Assembly (NCBI GenBank): GCA_947497985.1
Contig: CANMIX010000004.1
Span: forward strand, 186,001 to 250,000
Source of the DNA: an uncultured Paracoccaceae bacterium
Lineage (GTDB): Bacteria; Pseudomonadota; Alphaproteobacteria; Rhodobacterales; Rhodobacteraceae
Reading direction: 5' to 3'
DNA: 64,000 nt
Shown: positions 55,417 through 64,000 of the stretch, piece after piece
How positions within the stretch are numbered: position 1 is the stretch's first letter
Layout of the letters: the number at the start of each line of letters is the position of its first letter
Notes under the pieces: model-generated
Databases searched by the model: none
What the model was told of the DNA's origin: nothing
The model's input: only the letters and a program-made list of their open reading frames with translations
Program-made: the position numbers and the translations under genes

Positions 55417-57237
55417 TTGGCACCGAAATATTTCTCACGCCGCTTCGGCGTAATGGCCGGAATCATGGCCCTTTTCACCGCTGCCTCTGCTCATGCAGAA
55501 TCAGCCCACGCCATAGCTATGTATGGCGACCCCGCCTTACCACCGGATTTTGTGTCCCTTCCGTACGCAAACCCTGATGCACCCAAGGGCGGTCGGATCA
55601 CATTTGGAGCTACCGGCGGCTTCGATACGTTGAACCCATTTGCGCGCAAAGGCAGCACGCCGTGGCACTACAGATATTGGGCTACAGAAAGCCTGATGGG
55701 GCGCAGTCTGGACGAACCCTTCACGTTGTACGGGCTTTTGGCCGAATCGATAGAGGTTCCAGAGGACCGATCGTGGGTCGAGTTCACCCTAAACCCCGCC
55801 GCAAAATTCTCCGACGGCAGCCCAGTGACCGTAGAAGACGTGATCTGGTCCTATGAAACCTTAGGCACCGAGGGGCACGCGCGATACCGTGGTTTCTGGC
55901 AACAAGTTTCCAAAATAGAAACAACAGGCCCAGGCAAAGTGCGTCTGAGCTTTGCCTCAGACAACCGCGAATTGGCGCTGATTGCAGGGCTGCGTCCGAT
56001 CCTGAAAAAGTCGCAATGGGACGGAAAGGACTTTGCCAACTCAGGCCTCAGCGAAGCCCCTATTTCATCCTCGGCCTATGTGCTGAGCGAATATGAACCC
56101 AATCGCTTTTTCACAATGAAGCGCAACCCAGACTACTGGGGCCGCGATCTGCCCTTTCGCAACGGCACCCAGAATGCAGATGAGCTGCGTGTGGAACTGT
56201 TCGGCGACGGTACGGTGATGTTCGAAGCCTTCAAAGCGGGAGAGCTGAGCACCTATCGCGAATATAATGCGAACCTTTGGGAAAATGCCTATGACTTTCC
56301 CCGCGTTCAAAACGGTGACGTTGAGAAATCCGAGATCTCACATCAAAAACCTACCGGGATCACCGGGCTTGCACTCAATACCCGCAACGCGCCACTCGCT
56401 GATTGGCGCGTTCGTGAAGCGCTGATGCTTGCGTTTAACTTCGAGTACATAAATGAGACGATCACTGGCGGGCAGCAACAGCGGATTGCCTCCTATTTCT
56501 CGGGTTCGTCGCTCGGCCTCATTCCCGGCGCTGCAACCGGAAAAACAGAAGCGTTGCTAGCACCTTACAGCAGAGAGTTAATTACCGGCACACTTAAAGG
56601 CTATCAACCACCAACCTCGGACGGCAGCCTGCGCAACCGCAAAAACCTCCGCAAGGCGGTCAAAATGTTGCAAGAAGCTGGATGCGTTGTTACCGACGGC
56701 GCGCTGCATTGTAACTCCGACCAACCCGTTACTTTACGCGTTCTAATCCGTCAGGCAGACCAGCAGACCAAATCAATCATTGATATCTATGGGCAAGCTT
56801 TGGAACGCCTTGGAATTTCACTCGCAGTCGACGTCGTGGACAACGCGCAATTTGTGGAGCGGGAAACGGCGTATGATTTTGACGTTATTCCCATACGGCG
56901 CGCACTCTCGCTTAGTCCTGGAAACGAACAATATCTTTATTGGGGAAGCGCTGGCGTCGACCAACCCGGGACCCGCAATCTTCCTGGTATCGACAGCCCA
57001 GCCGTCGATGCAATGATCGATACCATGTTGTCTGCCCGTTCCAGCGAGGACTTCCAGGCTGCTGCTCGCGCATTGGACCGACTGCTGACGGCTGGACGAT
57101 ATGTCATCCCAATCTGGCAATACGACAGCGCTTACATCGCACATGTCAAAGAGCTGAAGTATCCTGACTACATCCCAATTTATGGGGACAAGGAAACCTA
57201 TTTCCTGCCTGACGTTTGGTGGGTCGAAGCAGAATAA
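55417..57237 (+). CDS. ABC transporter substrate-binding protein, family 5 (YejA-like)
   Basis: A 606-residue periplasmic binding protein for peptides or similar ligands. A signal peptide covers about residues 1-28 (basic KYFSRRFG, then VMAGIMALFTAASAHA). Family parts are HAIAMYGDPALPPDFVSLPY, DAPKGGRITFGATGGFDTLN, FARKGSTPWHYRYWATESLM and the late ITGLALNTRNAPLADWRVRE. The frame starts at a TTG (55417); beginning at the ATG 55453 would lose the basic part of the signal. No permease or ATPase genes follow, so it is an orphan or works with a transporter elsewhere (yejBEF). Confidence 0.85.
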   Translation: MAPKYFSRRFGVMAGIMALFTAASAHAESAHAIAMYGDPALPPDFVSLPYANPDAPKGGRITFGATGGFDTLNPFARKGSTPWHYRYWATESLMGRSLDEPFTLYGLLAESIEVPEDRSWVEFTLNPAAKFSDGSPVTVEDVIWSYETLGTEGHARYRGFWQQVSKIETTGPGKVRLSFASDNRELALIAGLRPILKKSQWDGKDFANSGLSEAPISSSAYVLSEYEPNRFFTMKRNPDYWGRDLPFRNGTQNADELRVELFGDGTVMFEAFKAGELSTYREYNANLWENAYDFPRVQNGDVEKSEISHQKPTGITGLALNTRNAPLADWRVREALMLAFNFEYINETITGGQQQRIASYFSGSSLGLIPGAATGKTEALLAPYSRELITGTLKGYQPPTSDGSLRNRKNLRKAVKMLQEAGCVVTDGALHCNSDQPVTLRVLIRQADQQTKSIIDIYGQALERLGISLAVDVVDNAQFVERETAYDFDVIPIRRALSLSPGNEQYLYWGSAGVDQPGTRNLPGIDSPAVDAMIDTMLSARSSEDFQAAARALDRLLTAGRYVIPIWQYDSAYIAHVKELKYPDYIPIYGDKETYFLPDVWWVEAE

Positions 57238-57251
57238 CACAGCCAAACAAG

Positions 57252-57283
57252 AAAACCGCGCTTTTGAGAATTAGCGCGGTTTT
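57252..57283 (+). terminator. Terminator after the solute-binding protein gene
   Basis: AAAACCGCGC (57252-57261) pairs with GCGCGGTTTT (57274-57283) around 12 bases and is followed by TTC; six T in all. Confidence 0.88.
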
Positions 57284-57321
57284 TTCTTGCTTTATCAATG
57301 TCATTCTTTATTTCTAGAATT

Positions 57322-58143
57322 ATGGAAACAGATGTAATTGATAAGCTCTCTGCGCTCGCCCACGAAAACCGACTTTCCGTGTTTCGCTTGTTGGTCAGAC
57401 GCTACCCGGACGCGATACCGGCCGGTGAAATTGCCGGGGTTTTAGGCTTCAAGGCCAACACCACCTCCACCTATTTGTCCATATTGCGCGGCGCCGGTTT
57501 GATCGGACAACATCGCATTGGAACATCTCTGTCCTATCAGGCGAAGCTCGACGGATTGAAAGGTATGTTCGACACGTTGATTTCCGACTGCTGCCAAAAC
57601 CGTCCCGACATTTGCAATGTCCCCCAATCCGCGCCGGTGCCCGTGCCAACTGCTGAGCGTCCGTTGAACGTCCTGTTCATTTGCACCGGGAACTCCGCAC
57701 GTTCCATTTTGGCCGAGGCCCTGCTGACGGGTGAAGGTGACGGAAGGTTTCGTGCCTTTTCGGCCGGGATTGCCCCTAAGGGCCAGGCCCATGAAGAAGC
57801 GCTCTCTACCCTTGTGGCCCGTGGTTACGACATTGCAAGGCTGTCACCAAAAGGGCTGGCCCCATTTCTACAAAACGACGCGCCGCAAATGGATCTCGTC
57901 ATAACCGTCTGCAACCAAGCCGCAAATGCGGAGCCACCTCAGCTGCCGGGCTACCCGTTGCACGCCCATTGGGGCATCGCCCCCCCAAGTGCTACAAAGG
58001 GCGCCATCTACGCAACATTTGAGGCTTTGAAACACCGGATACAGGCCCTGACCTGGATCCCCTTCGAACGTTTGGACCGCCAATCGCTGCAACACCGCAT
58101 CGATGAGCTCGGTCACTTAACCCCACCTCAATTATCGCCTTAA
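57322..58143 (+). CDS. Fused ArsR-type regulator and arsenate reductase
   Basis: A 273-residue two-domain protein. Residues 1-85 form an ArsR winged helix (LSALAHENRLSVFRLLVRRY, ANTTSTYLSILRGAGLIGQH) with nearby cysteines Cys90, Cys91 and Cys98 that could bind As(III). Residues 115-265 form a low-molecular-weight phosphatase-type arsenate reductase with the catalytic loop CTGNSARS (Cys121, Arg127). Thus sensing and As(V) reduction are in one chain. The start at 57322 is preferred; the frame opens at 57298. The next gene is an aquaglyceroporin, the usual partner for As(III) exit in alphaproteobacteria. Confidence 0.88.
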   Translation: METDVIDKLSALAHENRLSVFRLLVRRYPDAIPAGEIAGVLGFKANTTSTYLSILRGAGLIGQHRIGTSLSYQAKLDGLKGMFDTLISDCCQNRPDICNVPQSAPVPVPTAERPLNVLFICTGNSARSILAEALLTGEGDGRFRAFSAGIAPKGQAHEEALSTLVARGYDIARLSPKGLAPFLQNDAPQMDLVITVCNQAANAEPPQLPGYPLHAHWGIAPPSATKGAIYATFEALKHRIQALTWIPFERLDRQSLQHRIDELGHLTPPQLSP

Positions 58144-58237
58144 CGAGGGGCAATAGGCATATGAATCCTATACATTTTCATGACAACCCAGCTATGTATC
58201 CGGTCTTGTTCTACACCTGTCGCCACGGAGCCAAAAA

Positions 58238-58894
58238 GTGACTCAGCAAAAAGTTCTAGCAGAAGGGATCGGGACGGCCTTCCTTTTGATTAGCGTTATT
58301 GGCTCCGGCATCATGGCTGAAACGCTGGCACAAGGGAACGTTGCGCTGGCCTTGTTGGCGAATGCGATTGCAACCGGATGCATGCTATATGCGCTCATCA
58401 CGACGCTTGGCCCAATTTCGGGAGCCCATTTCAATCCCGCCGTCACACTCGCCTTCGCTTTGCGCGGCGACCATGCTTGGAAAGACGTGCCTGCCTATGT
58501 GATCGTACAGATCATCGGCGGTATTCTCGGCGTTTGGGCCTGCCACTGGATGTTTGACCAATCCATCCTGCAGACCTCAACCACGGTACATCGCACTGGA
58601 GTGTCACAATGGTTCTCAGAAATTGTTGCGACTTTTGGACTGTTGTTTGTGATATTTGGCGGTCTGCGGAATAAGCCTGAAGCAATCCCAACACTTGTCG
58701 CACTCTATATTACCGGTGCGTATTGGTTCACATCTTCGACCAGTTTCGCAAACCCCGCAGTGACAATCGCGCGCGGTTTCTCAGACACGTTTGCGGGGAT
58801 TTACCCAGGTCATATCGCGATGTTCATCGTTATGCAGCTCATCGCGGTGGCCATCGGTCACGTAGTCCTAGGCGCCCTCTTCGCCAAGGAATAG
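58238..58894 (+). CDS. aqpS: AqpS-type aquaglyceroporin, probable arsenite channel
   Basis: A 218-residue major intrinsic protein with six membrane helices and two NPA half-helix motifs, HFNPAVTLAF (Asn66) and FANPAVTIARG (Asn172). It starts at GTG with CGGAG eight bases upstream. Next to an arsenate reductase and without ArsB or Acr3 it fits the AqpS arrangement of Sinorhizobium meliloti, in which As(V) is reduced inside and As(III) leaves down its gradient. A general glycerol or water channel is the alternative. Confidence 0.85.
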   Translation: MTQQKVLAEGIGTAFLLISVIGSGIMAETLAQGNVALALLANAIATGCMLYALITTLGPISGAHFNPAVTLAFALRGDHAWKDVPAYVIVQIIGGILGVWACHWMFDQSILQTSTTVHRTGVSQWFSEIVATFGLLFVIFGGLRNKPEAIPTLVALYITGAYWFTSSTSFANPAVTIARGFSDTFAGIYPGHIAMFIVMQLIAVAIGHVVLGALFAKE

Positions 58895-58909
58895 ATTAAA
58901 ATCAAAACA

Positions 58910-59533
58910 TTACGCCAAAGACGTCACCCAAAGAATGGTGGCGTCTTCATCACTGACAGACACGACATTATGCCCCATCGTCGCATCATAATAGGCGCTG
59001 TCGCCGCGACGCATTTCGATGGGTTCATAAAATTCCGTGTAAAGTTTGATCACGCCGGTCAACACATACAGAAATTCTTCGCCGTCGTGACGCACCCAGC
59101 CTTCGAATTCATCCATATTGCGGGCACGCACTCGCGCGCGGTACGGCAGCATTTGTTTGCGAGACAAACCATCCGCCAACAATTCATGCTCATAGGTTGC
59201 TGTGGCATGGGCCGCGCCTTGGCCCATCTTGGTTACAGTAAACCGCCCGTTGACCTGTTCGCGTTTGGGCTGGGTAAACAGCTGAGGAATGGAAATTTCC
59301 AATCCTTCGGCCAATTTTTTTAACGCCTCATACGTCGGAGACATCTGGCCATTTTCAATCTTTGACAACGTCGAACGCGCCAAACCAGCCTGATTTGCGG
59401 CATGTTCCAACGTCCAATCCCGCGCCTTGCGCAACTCCCGCACACGCACGCCCAGATCCAACGGCTCTGGTTCCGAGGCATTTCCGCTTTCACGCGCGAT
59501 CGAGATGAGGGATTTAGGATCTTTATCTGTCAT
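58910..59533 (-). CDS. XRE-family regulator with C-terminal cupin domain
   Basis: A 207-residue regulator. The helix-turn-helix spans about residues 27-85 (LGVRVRELRKARDWTLEHAA, then LARSTLSKIENGQMSPTYEA) and the cupin about 125-205 (EFEGWVRHDGEEFLYVLTGV, RGDSAYYDATMGHNVVSVSD). Members sense small molecules and control amine, amino-acid or sulfur metabolism. A perfect 7-bp inverted repeat lies 36 bases upstream and is a good candidate for its own operator. The target genes are not evident. Confidence 0.9.
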   Translation of the reverse strand: MTDKDPKSLISIARESGNASEPEPLDLGVRVRELRKARDWTLEHAANQAGLARSTLSKIENGQMSPTYEALKKLAEGLEISIPQLFTQPKREQVNGRFTVTKMGQGAAHATATYEHELLADGLSRKQMLPYRARVRARNMDEFEGWVRHDGEEFLYVLTGVIKLYTEFYEPIEMRRGDSAYYDATMGHNVVSVSDEDATILWVTSLA

Positions 59534-59568
59534 GTGCCATCTATAAGCTGCGTGCGTGAGGCTTGCAA

Positions 59569-59590
59569 CGTGTCCTAGTATGGGGACACG
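59569..59590. promoter_or_regulatory. Candidate operator of the XRE-cupin regulator
   Basis: CGTGTCC (59569-59575) and GGACACG (59584-59590) are perfect inverted repeats around 8 bases, placed just upstream of the regulator start at 59533. Length and symmetry suit a dimeric helix-turn-helix protein. Confidence 0.5.
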
Positions 59591-59817
59591 AAATGAAAGA
59601 CCGGTAAGCTACTCGTCGTAAGCCCAGAAGAAAAACGACCGTTGGAAATTGTGCGGTCACCGGAACTTGAACGCAAAAGCCTTTCTCAATTTGCCAAGAG
59701 ATGCACGGCTGACTACAAACATTCCAAGACTTAAACGCGCCCGAGCGCGCGACATTCACGGAAACGACGCGGACAACCAGACGTGACCGCAAGGCGAGCT
59801 TTGAAGGATAAACCGCT

Positions 59818-60474
59818 ATGGCGACTGTAAAACTTGACATTTTGTCGGATCCGATTTGCCCCTGGTGCTACATCGGGAAAGCGAACCTGGACAAGGCATT
59901 GGCGGAACTCGGTGAGCATCCGTTTGTTATTGAATGGCATCCCTTCCAACTAAACCCCGACATGCCAGTGGATGGGATGGACCGTCGCGCCTATTTGGAA
60001 GGCAAATTCGGGGGCAAAGACGGAGCAGTTCGCGCCTATGCCCCCGTTGTGGAACACGCGGAAAAAGCGGGCCTGACAATCAATTTGGACAAGATTGCCC
60101 GAACCCCCAACACAGTGAACGCCCATCGCCTCATCCACTGGGCGGGTGTTGAACAGAAACAAACACAGGTCGTGGATGCACTGTTTCAAGCCTATTTTGT
60201 CGACGGGAAGGACATTGGCTCCGAAGACATACTGGTCGAGGTCGCAACTTCGGGCGGTTTGGAAGCAGACGTCGTTCGAAATCTATTGAGCACAGACAAT
60301 GACTTGGACGACGTTCGTCAACGGGACAAACACTCGCGCAAAATGGGTGTCAGTTCGGTTCCAACCTTTATCGTTGCAAATCAGCACGCCGTCCCGGGTG
60401 CGCAGCCGCCTGAGCTATGGAAGCAAGTGATTGCAGACATTCAGAGCCAACTGGCAGACGCACCTGAGGAATAG
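59818..60474 (+). CDS. DsbA-family oxidoreductase, FrnE-like
   Basis: A 218-residue thioredoxin-fold protein without a signal peptide. The active site is DPICPWCYIGK, with Cys14-Pro-Trp-Cys17; the insert and the C-terminal MGVSSVPTFIVANQHAVPGA with the cis-Pro match the FrnE/2-hydroxychromene isomerase branch. A cytoplasmic disulfide or redox-stress role is known for FrnE. Gene neighbours give no further hint. Confidence 0.9.
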   Translation: MATVKLDILSDPICPWCYIGKANLDKALAELGEHPFVIEWHPFQLNPDMPVDGMDRRAYLEGKFGGKDGAVRAYAPVVEHAEKAGLTINLDKIARTPNTVNAHRLIHWAGVEQKQTQVVDALFQAYFVDGKDIGSEDILVEVATSGGLEADVVRNLLSTDNDLDDVRQRDKHSRKMGVSSVPTFIVANQHAVPGAQPPELWKQVIADIQSQLADAPEE

Positions 60475-60606
60475 ACCCGTTTCTGTGCTCTCTGACGGAG
60501 GCCAGCCCCCTATTTGACCGAGATACCGACGGCGTGCACTAGCCAAACTGCTTAACATGTTCTACATTTCTGGTGCGTCAGGTAAAATACCTCTCGCCCA
60601 AGTTGA

Positions 60607-61848
60607 ATGAGCGATATTGCAGTGCCCCAAACTTCAGCCCGCCGCCTAGGCAAAACCGAATTGACGGCGATGATTGCGTTTATGTTTGCGATCATCGCGC
60701 TGTCCATCGACGCCATGTTACCGGCATTGCCGAACATCGCGGCGGAGCTTTCACCGAACGCGACCAACAAAGCGCAATTGGTTTTGACTGTTTTTTTGTT
60801 TGGCATGGGCATTGGCTTGTTCTTTGCTGGCCCGATCTCGGACGCAATTGGACGACGTCCCGTCATCCTTGCCGGCACGCTGCTTTATGCGGGTGCGTCC
60901 TTTATGGCGGTAATGAGCAACTCACTCGAAGCCCTTCTTTTTTCGAGATTTATTATGGGCGTCTGTGCCGCTGGCCCACGTATCGTCAGCCTAGCCACCG
61001 TACGTGACTTGTACAAAGGTCGCGAAATGGCGCAGCTTATGTCCTATGCCATCATGATTTTTACGCTGGTACCAGCCGTTGCCCCCGCCTTGGGCGCTGC
61101 CATTTTAACCGTGTCTGGCTGGCGGACAATTTTTACGATCTTCATCGTCTTTGCGCTGACTGTTGCGATCTGGGTAAGTTTGCGCCTTCCGGAAACTCAT
61201 CCCCCGGAAAATCGCCGCCCTTTGCAAGTCTCATCGTTGCTCGCCGCGTCGAAAGAACTGTTCACCCATCCAGTGGCCCGCACATCCATTTTGATCCAGG
61301 CTCTGGCTATGGGAATGTTGTTCTCCATGCTCACCTCGATTCAACAAGTCTACGGTGAAATTTTCGACCGTGCCGAGAGTTTTCCATATTGGTTCGCGTT
61401 GGTCGCGCTGGTGTCCGGGCTGGGCAGCGTTCTGAACGCAAAACTCGTACCCCGATTTGGAATGCGCACGATCGTGGCTTACGGCCTTTGGGGACAATGC
61501 GCATTCAGTTTCCTTATGCTTATGCTCAGCCTGTCACTCCCGTCGGATCAGATACCTTTTGTGTTTTTTGTACTTTGGCAATGTTCCATCTTTTTGATGA
61601 TTGCGGTCGCTATGGGCAATCTCAACGCCATGGCAATGGAACCTGTTGGTCACATCGCGGGCCTTGCCGCGTCAGTTATCGCTGCAATTTCAACGGTTTT
61701 GGGCGTTCTTTTCGCCACGCCTGTTGGTCAATTTTTCGACGGCACACTACGCCCTATGGCAGCGGGATTATTCATGATGGCCTGCGTCGCAGCATTGATC
61801 ATGCGTTCACTACTGCAACGTGAGGCGCAGGCGACTGCGGCGGAGTAA
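60607..61848 (+). CDS. Multidrug efflux MFS transporter, Bcr/CflA family
   Basis: A 413-residue membrane protein with 12 helices. SIDAMLPALPNIAAELSP is the Bcr/CflA opening; GPISDAIGRRPVILAGTLLY is the MFS loop motif, and FIMGVCAAGPRIVSLATVRD the motif in helix 4. Members export drugs such as bicyclomycin, or sulfonamides and cysteine, using the proton gradient. The actual substrate is unknown. Confidence 0.9.
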   Translation: MSDIAVPQTSARRLGKTELTAMIAFMFAIIALSIDAMLPALPNIAAELSPNATNKAQLVLTVFLFGMGIGLFFAGPISDAIGRRPVILAGTLLYAGASFMAVMSNSLEALLFSRFIMGVCAAGPRIVSLATVRDLYKGREMAQLMSYAIMIFTLVPAVAPALGAAILTVSGWRTIFTIFIVFALTVAIWVSLRLPETHPPENRRPLQVSSLLAASKELFTHPVARTSILIQALAMGMLFSMLTSIQQVYGEIFDRAESFPYWFALVALVSGLGSVLNAKLVPRFGMRTIVAYGLWGQCAFSFLMLMLSLSLPSDQIPFVFFVLWQCSIFLMIAVAMGNLNAMAMEPVGHIAGLAASVIAAISTVLGVLFATPVGQFFDGTLRPMAAGLFMMACVAALIMRSLLQREAQATAAE

Positions 61849-61856
61849 CTTGTGGC

Positions 61857-64000
61857 TTAGGCTTTGGCTTTCTTCTTTTCTGCCACAACTTTTTCCGCCA
61901 AGTCACGGGCAATCGCAAAGGCGCCCTTGATTTTATCTGCGTCAGACCGCCAATCACGTCGAACAACGATTTTGTTGTCTTTGACCTTGGCCAGACCATT
62001 TTGACCTTGAATGAATTCAACCAAGCCCTGCGGAGAGGCAAATTTGTCATTGTGGAACTGAATTGTTGCGCCTTTTGGACCGCCATCAAGCTTTGCAATT
62101 CCGGCCCGCTTGCACATCGCCTTAATGCGAACAACAAGCATCAACGTGTTGACTTCCCTTGGCAATTTCCCAAACCGGTCAATCAGTTCAGCGGCAAACC
62201 CTTCCAATTCGACCTTTTTCGAAAGCGAGGACAGGCGTCGGTACAGCCCAAGGCGCACATCCAAGTCCGGCACATAGTCCTCGGGAATAAGAACCGGAAC
62301 ACCAAGGTTGATCTGCGGCGCCCACTGATCGTCTTGCTCGGTCAATCCTTCTGCTTCACCTGACTTAATCTTGGCAATCGCCTCTTCCAGCATGGACTGA
62401 TAAAGCTCATAGCCCACGTCGCGCATTTGGCCCGACTGCTCTTCGCCCAACAGATTGCCTGCGCCCCGAATATCAAGGTCTTGTGAGGCCAAAGTGAAGC
62501 CCGCGCCCAGCGTGTCCAGTGACCCCAGAACACGCAGCCGTTTCTCGGCAGTATCAGTCAGGCGTTGACGAGGTTTGGTCGTCAGATAAGCATAGGCGCG
62601 CGTTTTGGAACGTCCAACACGGCCCCGAATTTGATACAGCTGTGCCAGACCAAACATATCTGCACGATGCACGATCATTGTGTTGGCGGTTGGAATATCG
62701 AGCCCGGATTCTACAATCGTTGTTGCCAGTAAGACGTTGAATTTACCATCATAAAAGGCATTCATTCGTTCGTCCAACTCACCAGCTGCAAGCTGACCAT
62801 GCGCAATGACATAGTTCAATTCCGGCAACTGTTCCTTGAGGAAGGCTTCAATCTCTGGCAGATCGGAAATTCGCGGCACGACGTAAAAGCTTTGGCCTCC
62901 GCGATAATGTTCCCGCAACAAGGCCTCACGGATGGTGACCGCATCGAATTCGCTGACGTAGGTACGGATGGCCAGACGGTCCACGGGAGGTGTGCCAATG
63001 ATCGACAGATCGCGCACCCCGGTGAGGCTCAGCTGGAGCGTCCTGGGGATCGGGGTTGCGGTCAACGTCAGCACGTGGATATCGCTGCGCAACTGCTTAA
63101 GCCGCTCTTTGTGCGCGACACCAAAGTGCTGTTCCTCGTCAATAATTAACAGGCCCAGGTTCTGAAAACGGATACTTTTCGCCAACAACGCGTGAGTGCC
63201 GACGACGATATCAACGGTGCCTCGCCCAAGGCCTTCCCGTGTTTTGCTTGCTTCTTTTGCTGAAACAAATCGCGACAACTGTCTGACTTCCAACGGAAAA
63301 CCACGAAATCTCTCAGCGAAACTGGCCGCATGCTGGCGCGCCAACAAAGTGGTTGGAGCAACAACTGCCACCTGCAAACCTGACATCGCCGCCACAAAGG
63401 CCGCGCGCATCGCAACCTCCGTTTTGCCAAAGCCAACGTCACCGCAAACCAATCGGTCCATCGGCGCGCCGGACTGCAAATCATCCATAACATCAGAAAT
63501 CGCACGCAACTGATCGTCGGTTTCCTGATACGGGAACCGGGCAGAGAATTCCTCCCAGGCATGGGATGGTGGGTCCATCATCGGAGCCTTGCGCAGCGCC
63601 CGTTCGGCCGCGATCCGGATCAGACGATCCGCCATCTCGCGAATACGCTCTTTCAACTTGGCCTTTTTGGCCTGCCATGCACCGCCGCCTAAGCGATCCA
63701 AAAGCCCTTCGTCGTGACCATATCGGCTGAGCAATTCAATGTTCTCAACCGGCAGATAAAGCTTTGAGGATTCTGCATATTCAAGCAGAATACACTCATG
63801 GGCAGCGCCGGCAGCGGTGACGACCTCCAGCCCCATGTACCGGCCAATCCCGTGGTCCACATGCACCACCAAGTTGCCCGGTGTCAGCGATTGTGTTTCC
63901 GTCAGAAAATTCTCAGCCTTACGGCGCTTCTTGGGCGCGCGGATCAGACGATCGCCAAGAACATCCTGTTCGGAAATCACCGTCATTTCGGGTGTCTCAA
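61857..64000 (-). CDS. mfd: Transcription-repair coupling factor Mfd, C-terminal part
   Basis: The gene runs off the right end; about 714 of some 1,150 residues are visible. Present are the RNA polymerase interaction domain (GNLVVHVDHGIGRYMGLEVV), translocase motifs Walker A VCGDVGFGKTEVAMRAAF, DEEQ in LLIIDEEQHFG, TATPIPRTLQLSL and QIRGRVGRS, and the C-terminal D7 domain (LRVLGSLDTLGAGFTLASQD precedes it). It removes stalled RNA polymerase and recruits UvrA at lesions. The ATG at 63986 is internal. Confidence 0.96.
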   Translation of the reverse strand, partial: ETPEMTVISEQDVLGDRLIRAPKKRRKAENFLTETQSLTPGNLVVHVDHGIGRYMGLEVVTAAGAAHECILLEYAESSKLYLPVENIELLSRYGHDEGLLDRLGGGAWQAKKAKLKERIREMADRLIRIAAERALRKAPMMDPPSHAWEEFSARFPYQETDDQLRAISDVMDDLQSGAPMDRLVCGDVGFGKTEVAMRAAFVAAMSGLQVAVVAPTTLLARQHAASFAERFRGFPLEVRQLSRFVSAKEASKTREGLGRGTVDIVVGTHALLAKSIRFQNLGLLIIDEEQHFGVAHKERLKQLRSDIHVLTLTATPIPRTLQLSLTGVRDLSIIGTPPVDRLAIRTYVSEFDAVTIREALLREHYRGGQSFYVVPRISDLPEIEAFLKEQLPELNYVIAHGQLAAGELDERMNAFYDGKFNVLLATTIVESGLDIPTANTMIVHRADMFGLAQLYQIRGRVGRSKTRAYAYLTTKPRQRLTDTAEKRLRVLGSLDTLGAGFTLASQDLDIRGAGNLLGEEQSGQMRDVGYELYQSMLEEAIAKIKSGEAEGLTEQDDQWAPQINLGVPVLIPEDYVPDLDVRLGLYRRLSSLSKKVELEGFAAELIDRFGKLPREVNTLMLVVRIKAMCKRAGIAKLDGGPKGATIQFHNDKFASPQGLVEFIQGQNGLAKVKDNKIVVRRDWRSDADKIKGAFAIARDLAEKVVAEKKKAKA

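Overview
The window is chromosomal DNA from an alphaproteobacterium, most likely a member of the Roseobacter group of the Rhodobacteraceae. The evidence is a ChpT phosphotransferase of the CckA-ChpT-CtrA relay, an olsB-olsA ornithine-lipid pair, an L21 ribosomal protein with a helix-hairpin-helix tail, an ArsR-ArsC fusion beside an AqpS-type channel, a LuxR solo next to aroQ, and a separate pterin-binding methyltransferase beside a MetF-like protein and a small 'virulence factor' domain protein. All assignments come from reading the sequence; no database search was run.

Layout: 1-6.9 kb holds the 3' end of phoB, a LysR/glutaryl-CoA dehydrogenase pair, a long non-coding stretch, and a response regulator - histidine kinase - ferric-reductase-like operon. 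7.0-12.7 kb is an integrated single-stranded DNA phage of the Microviridae, on the minus strand between two dif-like Xer sites whose equivalent positions are 5,681 bp apart. It carries a small membrane protein, DNA pilot protein VP2, major capsid VP1, a putative scaffold, an M15-type endolysin and a rolling-circle Rep. 12.7-27.6 kb is mostly housekeeping: serine hydrolase, crotonase, aroQ, LuxR, rpsB-tsf, olsBA, chpT, rplU-rpmA-GNAT-obg-proB-proA, a DUF2059 protein and tRNA-Ser(CGA). 27.7-35.5 kb is a LysR-controlled catabolic cassette: aldehyde dehydrogenase, an atypical M19 'dipeptidase', a BCCT transporter, two proteins of unknown function and a RidA protein. 35.7-40.2 kb has the folate/corrinoid methyl-transfer genes and ppx-rlmE. 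40.3-49.6 kb has a YihY protein, an AttEFGH-like ABC operon, an M32 carboxypeptidase, ctaA and a TrmJ-type methyltransferase. 49.8-64 kb has a ThiE-like protein, psuK-psuG, a DUF502 protein, 3-hydroxybutyrate dehydrogenase, a YejA-type peptide-binding protein, arsenic genes, an XRE-cupin regulator, a FrnE-type DsbA protein, a Bcr/CflA transporter and the 3' part of mfd.

The most notable object is the Microviridae prophage. The strand order, the dif sites and the hairpins suggest that Xer integration separates a candidate promoter at the left end from the virion operon at the right end, and that circularisation would rejoin them. Other points of interest are two candidate small RNAs (near 16.3 kb and 55.3 kb), the M19-family protein lacking part of its expected metal site, and the uncharacterised cassette around it.
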